Part shown: piece after piece, positions 9,087 to 18,075 of the stretch
Layout: each line of letters starts with the position of its first letter
Position numbering within the stretch: the first letter of the stretch is position 1
The notes under the pieces: generated by a model
Databases searched by the model: none
The model's input: the letters and a program-made list of their open reading frames with translations, nothing else
What the model was told of the DNA's origin: nothing
Translations under genes and position numbers: made by a program
Assembly: GCA_030424645.1 (NCBI GenBank)
Contig: JAUHWP010000005.1
Span: 1 to 62,482 of the forward strand
Reading direction: 5' to 3'
DNA from: Alphaproteobacteria bacterium
Lineage (GTDB): Bacteria; Pseudomonadota; Alphaproteobacteria; Rhodobacterales; Rhodobacteraceae
DNA length: 62,482 nt

Positions 9087-9992
9087 TCAGGACGGCATCG
9101 TCGTCAGGATATGATCCACCATGAAGTCGATGAACAGGCGGGCCTTCGGGTCTTGCCTGCGACGGTGCATGTAAAGACAGGCCAGTTGGATGGGCAGGGG
9201 TGGCTCGTCAACCAGCACCGGCACCAACCGCCCCTTGGCCAGATGGTCCGAAATCTCGAACACCGCTTTCAGGACGATCCCCTGACCATCCAGCGCCCAG
9301 CTGGTCAATATCTCGCCGTGATCGGATTCGAACGGGCCCGAGACCGTGACGCGTTTGACCCCATCCTTGGTTTGCAGCGGCCACTGAAACTCCGGCGCAC
9401 CGGGATAGCGCAGGTTCAGGCAGTCATGCATGTCGGTGCGCAGCTCGTCGCTGTTTTTCGGCATCCCGTGGTTCTTGATATACTCCGGCGAGGCGCAGAG
9501 GACCCGCGGGCAATCGGTGATCTTGCGGATGCGCAGGTTGCTGTCCTCGGGCACCCCCAGGAAGAACGCGGCATCCAGACCTTCGGCTGCCATGTCCAGC
9601 TTGCGGTCCGACAGGCGCAGGCGGATGTTGATCAGGGGATAGGCTTCCTTGAACTTCGGCACGGCAGGCGCGATGAATTTCTGCCCGACGCCCAGCGGGG
9701 CCGCAACATGCAGCGTGCCGCGCGGCGACTGGGTGATGTCGCTGATGTCCGCCTCGGCGGCCTCGACCGCCTCAAGGATCTTGGTGGCGCCTTTATAGAA
9801 CGTGTTACCCTGTTCGGTCGGGTTCAGAAGCCGGGTCGTGCGCTGAAACAGGCGAATGCCAAGATGGCCTTCCAGCTGTGAAATCCGTGACGACGCCACC
9901 GCCGCCGAAATCCGCAAGTCCCGCGCGGCGGCGGACATGCTGCCCAGTTCATAGACCCGCACGAAGGTCCTGATGTTGTCCAGATAGGCCAT
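9087..9992 (-). CDS. LysR-family transcriptional regulator
   Basis: This 301-residue protein has an N-terminal winged helix-turn-helix (FVRVYELGSMSAAARDLRIS through RLFQRTTRLLNPTEQG) and a type-2 periplasmic-binding-like effector domain. It is divergent from puuD, separated by 101 bp, and convergent with uraH by 12 bp, so it is well placed to control urate catabolism. The ligand is unknown; urate or a downstream ureide is a reasonable inference from position only. Confidence 0.92.
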   Translation of the reverse strand: MAYLDNIRTFVRVYELGSMSAAARDLRISAAVASSRISQLEGHLGIRLFQRTTRLLNPTEQGNTFYKGATKILEAVEAAEADISDITQSPRGTLHVAAPLGVGQKFIAPAVPKFKEAYPLINIRLRLSDRKLDMAAEGLDAAFFLGVPEDSNLRIRKITDCPRVLCASPEYIKNHGMPKNSDELRTDMHDCLNLRYPGAPEFQWPLQTKDGVKRVTVSGPFESDHGEILTSWALDGQGIVLKAVFEISDHLAKGRLVPVLVDEPPLPIQLACLYMHRRRQDPKARLFIDFMVDHILTTMPS

Positions 9993-10093
9993 GCCCCTAT
10001 TCTTCCACTTTTTTTGAAGCAGCTAGGTATTTTTTCCCAATATACGATAATGGCCCGGTAAGCTAGCCTTCTGAAAAGTTCGGAGGACACCCC
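9993..10093. promoter_or_regulatory. Divergent control region of the LysR gene and puuD
   Basis: The 101-bp gap is AT-rich with an imperfect dyad (AGCTAGGTA at about 10020 and TAAGCTAGC at about 10058), compatible with LysR-type binding. The puuD ribosome binding site CGGAGGACACC lies at 10080-10090. Confidence 0.45.
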
Positions 10094-11353
10094 ATGCAAG
10101 ATCTTGCAATCATGTGGGACTGGTTGGCCTTTGCGGTCCGCTGGTTGCACGTCATCACCGCGATGGCCTGGATTGGCTCATCTTTCTATTTTGTCGCGCT
10201 TGACCTTGGTCTGCGCAAAGCCCCCGATCTTCCCAAGGGCGCCCATGGTGAAGAATGGCAGGTGCATGGCGGCGGGTTTTACCACATCCGCAAATTCCTT
10301 GTGGCCCCGGAAAACATGCCCGAACACCTGATCTGGTTCAAATGGGAAAGCTATACGACCTGGCTGTCGGGCGCGGCGCTTCTGATGATCGTCTATTGGG
10401 TCGGCGGCGAGCTTTACCTGATCGACGCGCAGAAAGCCGATCTGGCGCTGTGGCAGGGGATCGTGATTTCGGCAGTGTCCTTGTCGATCGGCTGGCTGGT
10501 CTATGACCGCCTGTGCAAATCGCCGCTGGCGGAAAATCCGACCGTCCTGATGGTGCTGTTGTTCGTCCTTCTGGTGGCGATGGGCTGGGGGTATAACCAG
10601 ATCTTCACGGGCCGCGCGACCATGCTGCATCTGGGCGCTTTCACCGCGACGATCATGACCGCGAATGTGTTCTTCATCATCATGCCGAACCAGCGCATCG
10701 TGGTGAAAGACCTGCAAGAGGGCCGCACGCCGGACGCCAAGTATGGCAAGATCGCCAAGCTGCGGTCGACCCACAACAACTATCTGACGCTGCCGGTCAT
10801 CTTCCTGATGCTGTCGAACCACTATCCGCTGGCGTTTGCCTCGGAGTACAACTGGATCATTGCGGCGCTGGTGTTCCTGATGGGCGTGTCCATCCGGCAT
10901 TATTTCAACTCGAACCACGCCGGGACGAGCGATCCGAAATGGACGTGGCTGGTGACAGCGGTGCTGTTCATCCTGATCATGTGGCTGTCCACCGCGCCGT
11001 TGGAAAACGATACGCTGGAAGAGGCCGAAGCCCGCCCGCTGACCGCGACCGAACAGATCTTTGCCAATGCCGATGGGTTTGAAGAGGTCCAGGATATCAT
11101 CCTGGGCCGCTGTTCCATGTGTCATGCGCGCGAGGTCTATTACGACGGCATCCGCCGCGCGCCCAAGGGCATCCATCTGGAAACCACCGGCGACATCACC
11201 CGCGCCGCGCGCCAGATCTATCTGCAAGCTGGCGTATCGGTCGCCATGCCCCCCGCAAACGTGTCGTTCATGGAGGAAGACGAGCGTAAGAAAGTCGTCG
11301 CATGGTATCGCAATGCGGCCAAGGATCTGCCCTTCTATATCGCGTCGCACTGA
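10094..11353 (+). CDS. puuD: Urate hydroxylase PuuD (membrane protein with C-terminal cytochrome c)
   Basis: PuuD oxidises urate to 5-hydroxyisourate and passes electrons to the respiratory chain rather than making peroxide. The 419-residue protein has an N-terminal membrane domain of about 8 helices, starting WDWLAFAVRWLHVITAMAWI, and a C-terminal c-type heme domain with RCSMCHAREVYYDG (heme Cys340, Cys343, His344). A strong ribosome binding site (CGGAGGAC) precedes the ATG. With uraH and the puuE-uraD fusion it forms a complete urate-to-allantoate set. The gene is divergent from a LysR gene and followed by a terminator. Confidence 0.94.
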   Translation: MQDLAIMWDWLAFAVRWLHVITAMAWIGSSFYFVALDLGLRKAPDLPKGAHGEEWQVHGGGFYHIRKFLVAPENMPEHLIWFKWESYTTWLSGAALLMIVYWVGGELYLIDAQKADLALWQGIVISAVSLSIGWLVYDRLCKSPLAENPTVLMVLLFVLLVAMGWGYNQIFTGRATMLHLGAFTATIMTANVFFIIMPNQRIVVKDLQEGRTPDAKYGKIAKLRSTHNNYLTLPVIFLMLSNHYPLAFASEYNWIIAALVFLMGVSIRHYFNSNHAGTSDPKWTWLVTAVLFILIMWLSTAPLENDTLEEAEARPLTATEQIFANADGFEEVQDIILGRCSMCHAREVYYDGIRRAPKGIHLETTGDITRAARQIYLQAGVSVAMPPANVSFMEEDERKKVVAWYRNAAKDLPFYIASH

Positions 11354-11380
11354 CCCGACCGCTTTTGAACCACCGAACAC

Positions 11381-11408
11381 GGGCCTCTGCAAACGCAGGG
11401 GCCTTTTG
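11381..11408 (+). terminator. Rho-independent terminator after puuD
   Basis: A hairpin GGCCTCTGC-AAAC-GCAGGGGCC (one G-T pair) is followed by TTTTG. It lies 28 bp downstream of the puuD stop. Confidence 0.75.
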
Positions 11409-11510
11409 TCGTGGCAGGTCTGTTGGGCGGCTGAACAGCATGGCGATTTTCCGGTTGAACTTGCGGCGTTCGGGCGGCATTAACGCGCGCATCACATCAG
11501 GGAAATTGTT

Positions 11511-12692
11511 ATGTCCATGTTTCGCACGGCCCTTATTCTGGGCCTGTTATCTGCCGTCGGTCCCTTTGCAATCGACATGTACCTGCCGGCCATGCCCGAA
11601 ATTGCGGCGGATTTGCAGGCGGATGTTTCTGCGGTTCAGTTGACGCTGACAGCCTATTTCGTGGCCTTCGGGATCGCGCAGCTTTTCTATGGCCCATGGG
11701 CCGATCAGGCAGGCCGGAAAACGCCGCTTTACGTGGGTGTCGGGATATTCGTCCTGGCGACCATCGGATGTGCGCTGGCCCCGTCCATCGGCTGGCTGAT
11801 CGCGTTTCGGGCGATGCAGGGGCTTGGCGGCGCGGTGCTGATGGTTGTCCCGCGTGCCGTGATCCGCGACATGCACACGGGGGCCGAGGCGACAAAGCTG
11901 ATGGCGATGGTGATGCTGGTCATCTCGGTGTCGCCGATGCTGGCGCCGCTGGCTGGCAGCGGATTGATCGCGCTGGGGGATTGGCGGCATATCTTCTGGG
12001 TGCTGTGCCTTGCGGCGGTCTTCAGTCAGGTTCTGACCGCCACGGGATTGCCGGAAACCCTGCCGAAAGAACAGCGCATACCGGTCAATCTGCACACACT
12101 CTGGACCGGCGGGAAGACCTTGTTCAGGGACCCCACCTTCATGGGGCTGACCTTTATCGGGGGGTTCGGGTTCTCAAGCTTCATGGTGTTTATCGCCAGT
12201 GCCTCGTTCGTCTATACCGAACAGTTCGGGCTCAGTCCCACCGGGTTCAGCTTGGCCTTCGCGATCAATGCCATCGGCTTTTTCACGGCCTCGCAACTGG
12301 CTGGACCGATGGGGGCACGGTTCGGAATCACCCGCATTATCCGGTGGGCAGCCACCGGGTTCGCCGTCTTTTCATTCGGGTTGCTGGCGGTCGGGTTGGC
12401 AGGGTTTGCCACATTGCCGGTCGTCATTGCGGGCCTGTTCTGCGCCAATGCCTGCCTTGGCCTGATCATCCCGACCACCATGGTGATGGCGCTTGACCCT
12501 CACGGAGAGATTGCCGGGCTGGCATCGTCGCTTGGGGGCACGTTGCAGATGGTGACGGGCGGCGTCATGGTTGTCGTGACCGGGCTGTTCTTCGATGGCA
12601 CCGCAGTGCCCATGATTGCCGCGATTGCGCTTTGTGCCGGGTTGTCCCTGGCGCTGGCCCTGAAGACGACCCGGGCGATGCAGCACGCTTGA
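11511..12692 (+). CDS. Bcr/CflA-family MFS drug exporter
   Basis: The 393-residue inner-membrane protein has 12 predicted hydrophobic helices. The N-terminal SAVGPFAIDMYLPAMPEIAADL is characteristic of the Bcr/CflA (DHA1) group, and the loop motif GPWADQAGRKTPLYVG matches the MFS motif A. It probably exports a small toxic compound by proton antiport; the substrate cannot be read from sequence. No regulator is adjacent, and it stands as a single gene after the puuD terminator. Confidence 0.9.
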   Translation: MSMFRTALILGLLSAVGPFAIDMYLPAMPEIAADLQADVSAVQLTLTAYFVAFGIAQLFYGPWADQAGRKTPLYVGVGIFVLATIGCALAPSIGWLIAFRAMQGLGGAVLMVVPRAVIRDMHTGAEATKLMAMVMLVISVSPMLAPLAGSGLIALGDWRHIFWVLCLAAVFSQVLTATGLPETLPKEQRIPVNLHTLWTGGKTLFRDPTFMGLTFIGGFGFSSFMVFIASASFVYTEQFGLSPTGFSLAFAINAIGFFTASQLAGPMGARFGITRIIRWAATGFAVFSFGLLAVGLAGFATLPVVIAGLFCANACLGLIIPTTMVMALDPHGEIAGLASSLGGTLQMVTGGVMVVVTGLFFDGTAVPMIAAIALCAGLSLALALKTTRAMQHA

Positions 12693-12726
12693 CCTTCCGG
12701 TCTGATCTTGGGCGGGTGGCAGGATT

Positions 12727-13080
12727 TCAGTCCACCCGCCTGACGTGGACCGAGGCAACCCCGTCCGCAAGCAACGCGTCGACCGGCCCGACGAACGCCC
12801 CAAGCCGGACAAGCCCGCGCGAGTCCGCGAACGGTTTATAGAAGATGGCCAGATTGCCCCACGGCGCATAGACCGTGATGTCCCCGCCCTCAGGCTTATA
12901 GCTTGCGGGGGAACCGGATGTATCAAGTGCGCGCGGCAGGTCCGCGATCTTCTCGATCCCGTGATAGTCGCTCAACCCCAGATCAAGCGGAAGCATCGAC
13001 GCGAAATCCCGCGCCGCAGGCGTGTCGTCAAGCGTCGCGGCCAGCACCTTGTCGTCCAGCACAAATTCGATCTTGGTCAT
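12727..13080 (-). CDS. Cyclophilin-like fold protein
   Basis: This 117-residue protein begins MTKIEFVLDDKVLAATLDDT and contains DFASMLPLDLGLSDYHGIEK, then GDITVYAPWGNLAIFYKPF and LVRLGAFVGPVDAL. These features fit the cyclophilin-like beta-barrel family found in many bacterial genomes, whose activity is not established. The ATG at 13080 has AGGAAAGG upstream. It is convergent with the MFS gene, and a decayed LysR fragment lies immediately upstream. Confidence 0.75.
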   Translation of the reverse strand: MTKIEFVLDDKVLAATLDDTPAARDFASMLPLDLGLSDYHGIEKIADLPRALDTSGSPASYKPEGGDITVYAPWGNLAIFYKPFADSRGLVRLGAFVGPVDALLADGVASVHVRRVD

Positions 13081-13144
13081 GTCGTCGCCTTTCCTGTCAC
13101 CAGTCTCGGATATGATCCATCGCCTTAATGAGCCGGTTTCATGA

Positions 13145-13551
13145 TACGCGATTGAAGCCATCCTCTGGCCGAAATTGTCGCCGGTTCTGAAGCAATACCC
13201 GTCGGTGAATATCGAACTGGTCATGGATTATGGCTATACCGATCTTGCTGTCTCGCAATGTGACGCCGGTGTGCGCTATCGCGACCAGATCAGCGAGGGG
13301 ATGAACGCCATGCGGTTCGGGCCGGACGAACGGATGGTCTGTGTCGGCGCACCGGATTATTTCGAAAAGGCAGGCGTGCCACAGACACCGCAGGACCTGA
13401 CCGACCATCGCTGCATCAACCTGCGCCTGTCCACCCATGGCGCGCTTTATGCCTGGGAGTTCGAGGATAGGGACGGCCACGAGATCAACGTGAAAGCGAA
13501 AGGACAGGCCTGTTTCAACACCATCAACCCGGTGCTGAACGCGGCCGACCG
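13145..13551 (+). pseudogene. LysR-family regulator remnant (effector domain only)
   Basis: From 13145 the frame reads AIEAILWPKLSPVL, then SVNIELVMDYGYTDLAVSQ and SEGMNAMRFGPDERMVCVGA, which is the middle of a LysR effector domain. A stop codon (TGA at 13142) lies directly upstream, and the whole helix-turn-helix domain (about 100 residues) is missing. Similarity to the family stops after INPVLNAA near 13551, so the last ~60 residues are lost too. The open frame continues to 13654 with unrelated sequence. This is a dead fragment. Confidence 0.8.
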
Positions 13552-13672
13552 ACATCAGACATTGATGAAAACCCGTCATGAATTGGGTGGACAATCCGGG
13601 CATTATGGCGTTCCGCGAAAATCAGTAATTCAGGTTTGTCACGAAACGCTTTAAGGTTCTGCCCAAGTCCCA

Positions 13673-13797
13673 GATGATGGCGAGATACAGGCGCAAGCCG
13701 GGGGTGCGTTGTCGCATCTGGCTTCTATGCGGGCTGGTCCAAGGTCTTTTCGGCCTTGCCGATTGCCAAGCAGGTTTTCGAAAGCCGCGCCGAGTAG
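13673..13797 (+). pseudogene. Carboxymuconolactone decarboxylase-like remnant, frameshifted
   Basis: One frame reads IQAQAGGALSHLA and, after a one-base slip, the next frame reads FYAGWSKVFSALPIAKQVFE before a TAG at 13795. Together they resemble the C-terminal end of a carboxymuconolactone decarboxylase family protein (HLAFYAGWpk...A.A..VF). The upstream two thirds are missing. The assignment is by eye from a short stretch. Confidence 0.6.
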
Positions 13798-13839
13798 CCG
13801 GCAAAAAACACCAACCGCGTGATACAACAGGAGACTGAC

Positions 13840-14235
13840 ATGAAGATCATCCGCGCAGGAAGCACGCCGTCGATGAAAGGCCCCGAAGACTGGTTCACCG
13901 GCACAGTCCGTATTGACCCGATGTTCCAGGCCGAAGCGCCGGGCCGCGTCGGTGGCTCACACGTGACATTCGAACCCGGCGCCCGGACCGCTTGGCACAC
14001 ACATCCGGCGGGTCAGACAATCATCATCACCTTCGGGCGCGGTCGCGTTCAGCGCGAAGGCGGACCGGTGGAAGAGGTTTTACAAGGCGACGTGGTCTGG
14101 TTTTCCGCCGGTGAAAAACACTGGCACGGGGCAGCCCCCGATACGGCCATGAGCCACCATGCCATCCAGGAAGCCATCAATGGCGAGGCCGTCACCTGGT
14201 TGGAGAAAGTCACCGACGACGCCTATAACGGCTGA
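13840..14235 (+). CDS. Small cupin-domain protein
   Basis: This 131-residue single-domain cupin has the metal-binding motif [18 protein letters not shown] (two His), and a second motif containing [19 protein letters not shown]. The ATG at 13840 is preceded by CAGGAGA. Small cupins of this type are often next to carboxymuconolactone decarboxylase and aldo/keto reductase genes, and here remnants of both flank it, so the intact gene looks like the survivor of a decayed catabolic cluster. Substrate unknown; a role in detoxifying or decarboxylating a small hydroxy compound is a guess. Confidence 0.85.
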   Translation: MKIIRAGSTPSMKGPEDWFTGTVRIDPMFQAEAPGRVGGSHVTFEPGARTAWHTHPAGQTIIITFGRGRVQREGGPVEEVLQGDVVWFSAGEKHWHGAAPDTAMSHHAIQEAINGEAVTWLEKVTDDAYNG

Positions 14236-14255
14236 CCAACCCGACACCGGACGCG

Positions 14256-14936
14256 GCGATCGACCGGAACGCCCGTGACGAGTTGTTCGTGACCACCAAG
14301 CCGGATGCCGGGATCAAAACCTATGACGAGGCGAAAGCCGCGATTGATGGGTCGCTTGCCACCTTGGGGCTGGACCATATCGACCTGATGATTATCCACA
14401 GCCCGCAACCGTGGGAGCATTTCGCCGGTGACGATCGCTTTTTCAAGGGAAACCTCGCCGCGTGGAAAGCGCTGGAAGAGGCGCTTGAGATCGGCAGACT
14501 GCGCGCCATCGGCGTATCGAACTTCCAGAAGAAAGACCTTGATAACCTGGTCGCCAACGCCTCGGTCAAGCCGATGATCAACCAGATCCTCGCCCATATC
14601 AGCAACACGCCCTTCGACCTGATCGACTATTGCGAAAGCAAGGGCATCCTTGTCGAAGCCTATTCCCCGGTCGGTCATGGCGAGCTGTTCAAGAACGCGG
14701 AAATCGGTGCGATGGCCGGGAAATACGGCGTCACCATCCCGCAGCTCGCCATTCGCTATTGCCTGCAGCTGGGTCTGTTGCCCCTGCCGAAGACGGCAAA
14801 CCGGGACCACATGGCCAACAATGCGAGCGTGGATTTCGAGATTTCCGAACCGGATATGGACACGCTTACATCAGCCGAGCAGATCAAGGATTACGGCGAA
14901 CACAGCTTCTTCCCCGTCTATGGCGGCAAGATCTAG
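14256..14936 (+). pseudogene. Aldo/keto reductase lacking its N-terminus
   Basis: The frame reads ARDELFVTTKPDAG, LDHIDLMIIHSPQPW, RAIGVSNFQKKDLD, EAYSPVGHGELFK and ends in VYGGKI at 14936, a clear AKR family C-terminal three quarters. The first ~65 residues, which hold the catalytic Asp and Tyr, are missing; only the catalytic Lys (FVTTK) and His (IIHSP) positions remain. Homology begins just after the cupin stop, and the only in-frame starts (TTG at 14283 and later) fall inside the conserved core. A deletion joined the two genes. It is unlikely to be active. Confidence 0.8.
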
Positions 14937-14971
14937 GTCTGGCCGCCCCTCACGCGGGGGCTGCACAAAAA

Positions 14972-15015
14972 AAATGACGCCGCCGGTATCTTGCCCGGCG
15001 GCGTCGCATCTTTTT
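14972..15015. terminator. Bidirectional rho-independent terminator
   Basis: A perfect 11-bp stem (GACGCCGCCGG at 14976 and CCGGCGGCGTC at 14995) is flanked by an A-run on the left and a T-run on the right, so it can end transcription from both the plus-strand remnant gene and the minus-strand tctA operon. Confidence 0.88.
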
Positions 15016-15046
15016 GACACGGGACACGGTCCTTCACCGCAAAGGA

Positions 15047-16546
15047 TCAGCCCCTGGCTTCGTCTTTCTTGAAAAACCGGCGTTTGATGATCGGTCCGAC
15101 GATCACCGCAAGCGTCAGAAGGACAAGGACCTGGCTGACGGTATTGGCGAACAGCACCGACCAGTCACCGCGCCCGATGCGCAATGCCAGGCGCAGGTTT
15201 TCTTCTGCGAACCCGCCAAGGATCAGGCCCAGAACCACCGGCGGCAACGGGAATTTCAGCTTGTCCATCAGATAGCCGATGGCCCCGAACCCGAGCATCA
15301 GATAGACATCGAACATGCGTCCGTTGATCGAGTATACCCCGATCAGCATCAGCACGATGATGACGGCCCCCAGAAGCGGGCGCGGCAGGTTCAGAAGCCG
15401 CGCGAAACTGTTGGTTGCCAACGACCCGCCCAGCAGAACCAGCAGGATGGCGCCGAACAGGAACTGCCACATGAAGCCAAAGACGACATCGGGGTTGTTG
15501 CGAAACAGCATCGGCCCCGGTTGCAGCCCGTGCACAAGCAGGCCACCCAGCATGACCGCCGCCACGGCGGTGCCGGGAATACCCAGCGTCAGGGCCGGGA
15601 TCAGCGCAGACGCGGTATCGGCATTGTTCGCGGTCTCGGATGCCGCAACGCCTTCCGGTTCGCCCTTGCCCCAGTCATCGGGGTTCTTCGAGCTGCGCCG
15701 CGCTTCGTTATACGACATGAACGCCGCCATGGAACCGCCCGCACCGGGCAGGATCCCGATCCAGATGCCGATCGCGGCCGAGCGCAGCCAGGTTTTCCAG
15801 AACCGCATCATGCGCGGCAAGGTCCGCCAGATCGGTTCGGTGCCCAGCCTGTTCGTGTCCGTATCGGTTTTCAGCGGCACTTCAAGCAGGTCGATCACCG
15901 GCGGCAGTGCATAAAGACCGACAAGCAGGATCACGATGCTGATCCCGTCCAGCAGTTCAAGAAACCCGAACGTGTAGCGGTCGCTGCCATAGATCGGGTC
16001 GGCCCCGACAACCGAGACAAACACACCGAAACAGGCACTCAGCAAGCCTTTGACCGGGTTGCCGCCCAACAGGAAGATGATCGAACACAGACCGAAAACC
16101 GCGACCCAGAACACCTCGGACGGTCCGAACAGAAGCGTCACCTTGGACAGGGGCGGCGCAAGCAGCATCAGGGCAAAGGCACTGGCGATGCCGCCGATCG
16201 ACGACGAGACCACCGCCACCTGCAGCGCATAACCCCCTTCGCCCCTTTGGGCCATGGGATAGCCGTCGAACGTGGTGGCAACAGCCGCCGGTGTGCCGGG
16301 AATACGCAGAAGCACCGACGGAATGGCCCCGCCATACATGGCCCCGTTATAGATCCCGGCCATAAGGCCAAGTGCCACAAGCGGATCAAGGCCAAAGGTG
16401 AAAGGAACCAGAACCGAGATCGCCATCGTGGCGCTGAGCCCGGGCATGGCCCCGACGACGATGCCCGCAATGACGCCGATGACAACGGCGGCGAAATTCG
16501 AAAAGCCCAGGACGTTGGGCAAGGCATGAAGAAGTTCAGTATACAT
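15047..16546 (-). CDS. tctA: Tripartite tricarboxylate transporter, large membrane subunit TctA
   Basis: The 499-residue protein has about 11-12 hydrophobic helices. TctA signatures are visible: GIVVGAMPGLSATMAISVLVP and its later near-repeat GILPGAGGSMAAFMSYNEARR, GIYNGAMYGGAIPSVLLRIPGTPAAVATT and ASETANNADTASALIPALTLGIPGTAVAA. With TctB and TctC it imports a carboxylate across the inner membrane using ion gradients. It is last in the minus-strand order dehydrogenase-RraA-TctC-TctB-TctA and ends at the bidirectional terminator. The neighbouring dehydrogenase suggests a hydroxycarboxylic acid rather than citrate. Confidence 0.94.
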   Translation of the reverse strand: MYTELLHALPNVLGFSNFAAVVIGVIAGIVVGAMPGLSATMAISVLVPFTFGLDPLVALGLMAGIYNGAMYGGAIPSVLLRIPGTPAAVATTFDGYPMAQRGEGGYALQVAVVSSSIGGIASAFALMLLAPPLSKVTLLFGPSEVFWVAVFGLCSIIFLLGGNPVKGLLSACFGVFVSVVGADPIYGSDRYTFGFLELLDGISIVILLVGLYALPPVIDLLEVPLKTDTDTNRLGTEPIWRTLPRMMRFWKTWLRSAAIGIWIGILPGAGGSMAAFMSYNEARRSSKNPDDWGKGEPEGVAASETANNADTASALIPALTLGIPGTAVAAVMLGGLLVHGLQPGPMLFRNNPDVVFGFMWQFLFGAILLVLLGGSLATNSFARLLNLPRPLLGAVIIVLMLIGVYSINGRMFDVYLMLGFGAIGYLMDKLKFPLPPVVLGLILGGFAEENLRLALRIGRGDWSVLFANTVSQVLVLLTLAVIVGPIIKRRFFKKDEARG

Positions 16547-16555
16547 GGGAAAACC

Positions 16556-17017
16556 TCAATTCTTCCAAAGGCGGCCGACGGGAAATTCCCGCGACATGCC
16601 CAGATCGAAAATCGTATAGATGGACACGAGCACGATCACCGTCGCGATGGCCAGGCCAAGCGGGTTGCGGTAGCCGAACACATAGGCGACCAGCGGCACG
16701 ACCGCCGCGGTGCTGACATAGAAACCGATGAAATCGACGCACAGCGCGTAGCCGAAGATCAGCAGGAAGGCGAGCAACACGCGCTTCGGCGCCGTCGTCA
16801 CCTGTTCGGGAATATCACCCGCACCCGCCTTGCGCTGATCGCGCACCAGCAAGGCGACGGAAAGCCCGATCAATCCGATCAGCATGGCCGCGGGCAGAAG
16901 CGCGGAAATCGGTTGAAGGGCGGCCGTCGGAACAAGCAAGCCCGCGGCGACCACGATGATACCGAGCGCGGTCAGGGTCTCGGGCCGATACAGGCGGTTT
17001 TTGTCGGATGCTGACAT
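16556..17017 (-). CDS. tctB: Tripartite tricarboxylate transporter, small membrane subunit TctB
   Basis: This 153-residue protein has four hydrophobic segments (for example LTALGIIVVAAGLLVPTAAL and LLAFLLIFGYALCVDFIGFY), as expected of the TctB subunit. The chosen ATG at 17017 gives MSASDKNRLYRPETL; an upstream extension would add a non-conserved leader. It is located 9 bp before tctA and 74 bp after tctC. Sequence conservation in this family is low, so position carries part of the call. Confidence 0.87.
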   Translation of the reverse strand: MSASDKNRLYRPETLTALGIIVVAAGLLVPTAALQPISALLPAAMLIGLIGLSVALLVRDQRKAGAGDIPEQVTTAPKRVLLAFLLIFGYALCVDFIGFYVSTAAVVPLVAYVFGYRNPLGLAIATVIVLVSIYTIFDLGMSREFPVGRLWKN

Positions 17018-17091
17018 GGCTCTGACTCCGGGGATAGGGGAAAAGGCGGCGCGGGAACCTGCCCCGCGCCACATCGGGTTTTACGCGCGGA

Positions 17092-18045
17092 TCAGTTCCA
17101 GGGCGACGTTTCCCAGACTTCCGCAGCCAGATCGTAAAGCTCGTCTGTCAGCGCCTTGAAATCATCGCCGGTCACGACCTGAACCGGGTTCGCGGTCGCT
17201 TTCATCGCGTCGATGAATTCCTGATCGTCGGCCAACTGGTCGAAGGCGGCAGTAAGTTGCGCCTCGATGTCTTCAGGCAGGCCCTTGGGCGCCACGATAC
17301 CGCGCATCGAACCGTTCACGATGTTCAGCCCCTGTTCGGCCAGGGTCGGCAGTTCCGGGGCGAATTCCGAACGCTCCTCAAGCGCGACACCCAGCACATT
17401 CAGTTCGTCCTGGAAATTTGCGACCTCGGAAATATTCAGGATCCCCATGGCGACATGACCGCCCATCAGGGCCGTGCGGGCCGGGGCCGAACCGGGGAAG
17501 GGGACGATCGTGAATTCGGTATCGGTTGCGTTTTGCAGTTTGATCAGCATGAAGTGATCGTCACCCCCCAGGCTTGACATGCCAACAGTGATCGCGGCCG
17601 GGTTTTCCTGTGCCGCAGCGATCAGCTTGTCGACCGTGTCCAGACCGCTGTTCTTCGCGGTCACGATCACGTTGGGGTCGTTCACCACGTTACCAAGATA
17701 GGTAAAGCTGTCACGGTCGTAATCGGCTTCGCGATCAAGGGTGCGGGCCATCATGCCCGGCAGGTTGAACGTCCCGAGCGTATAGCCGTCGGGGTCCGAG
17801 TTGGCGACCTCGGTGATGCCGATCTGGCCGCTGGCACCGGGCATGTTCTTGACAACGATGCTGGTTCCCTCACCAAGATATTTCTCGATGAACGGCGCCG
17901 TCGTGCGGGCCATTACATCCGTGCCACCCCCGGCAGAATACCCGACGATCACCGAAATCGGCTTTTCGGGATATTCGGCGTGGGCGGCACCCGCGGCCAT
18001 GATGATTGCACCCACAAGGGCGGCTTTGTTGAAAAGTTTAGACAT
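17092..18045 (-). CDS. tctC: Tripartite tricarboxylate transporter, substrate-binding protein TctC
   Basis: This 317-residue periplasmic protein has a signal peptide (MSKLFNKAALVGAIIMAAGA, cleavage after AHA) and the Bug/TctC pattern YPEKPISVIVGYSAGGGTDV, followed by KYLGEGTSIVVKNMPGASGQ. The chosen ATG at 18045 has a strong AAGGAGGAAATC upstream. It binds the substrate and delivers it to TctAB. Ligands in this family range over di- and tricarboxylates and aromatic acids; here the linked hydroxyacid dehydrogenase and RraA-like protein are the only hints. Confidence 0.93.
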   Translation of the reverse strand: MSKLFNKAALVGAIIMAAGAAHAEYPEKPISVIVGYSAGGGTDVMARTTAPFIEKYLGEGTSIVVKNMPGASGQIGITEVANSDPDGYTLGTFNLPGMMARTLDREADYDRDSFTYLGNVVNDPNVIVTAKNSGLDTVDKLIAAAQENPAAITVGMSSLGGDDHFMLIKLQNATDTEFTIVPFPGSAPARTALMGGHVAMGILNISEVANFQDELNVLGVALEERSEFAPELPTLAEQGLNIVNGSMRGIVAPKGLPEDIEAQLTAAFDQLADDQEFIDAMKATANPVQVVTGDDFKALTDELYDLAAEVWETSPWN

Positions 18046-18075
18046 GATTTCCTCCTTATTCATGTATTGCTGTGA

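Noticed and set aside
13622-13804. Minus-strand 60-codon frame in the decayed stretch
   Set aside because: It lies antisense to the carboxymuconolactone decarboxylase remnant, which explains the sequence better.
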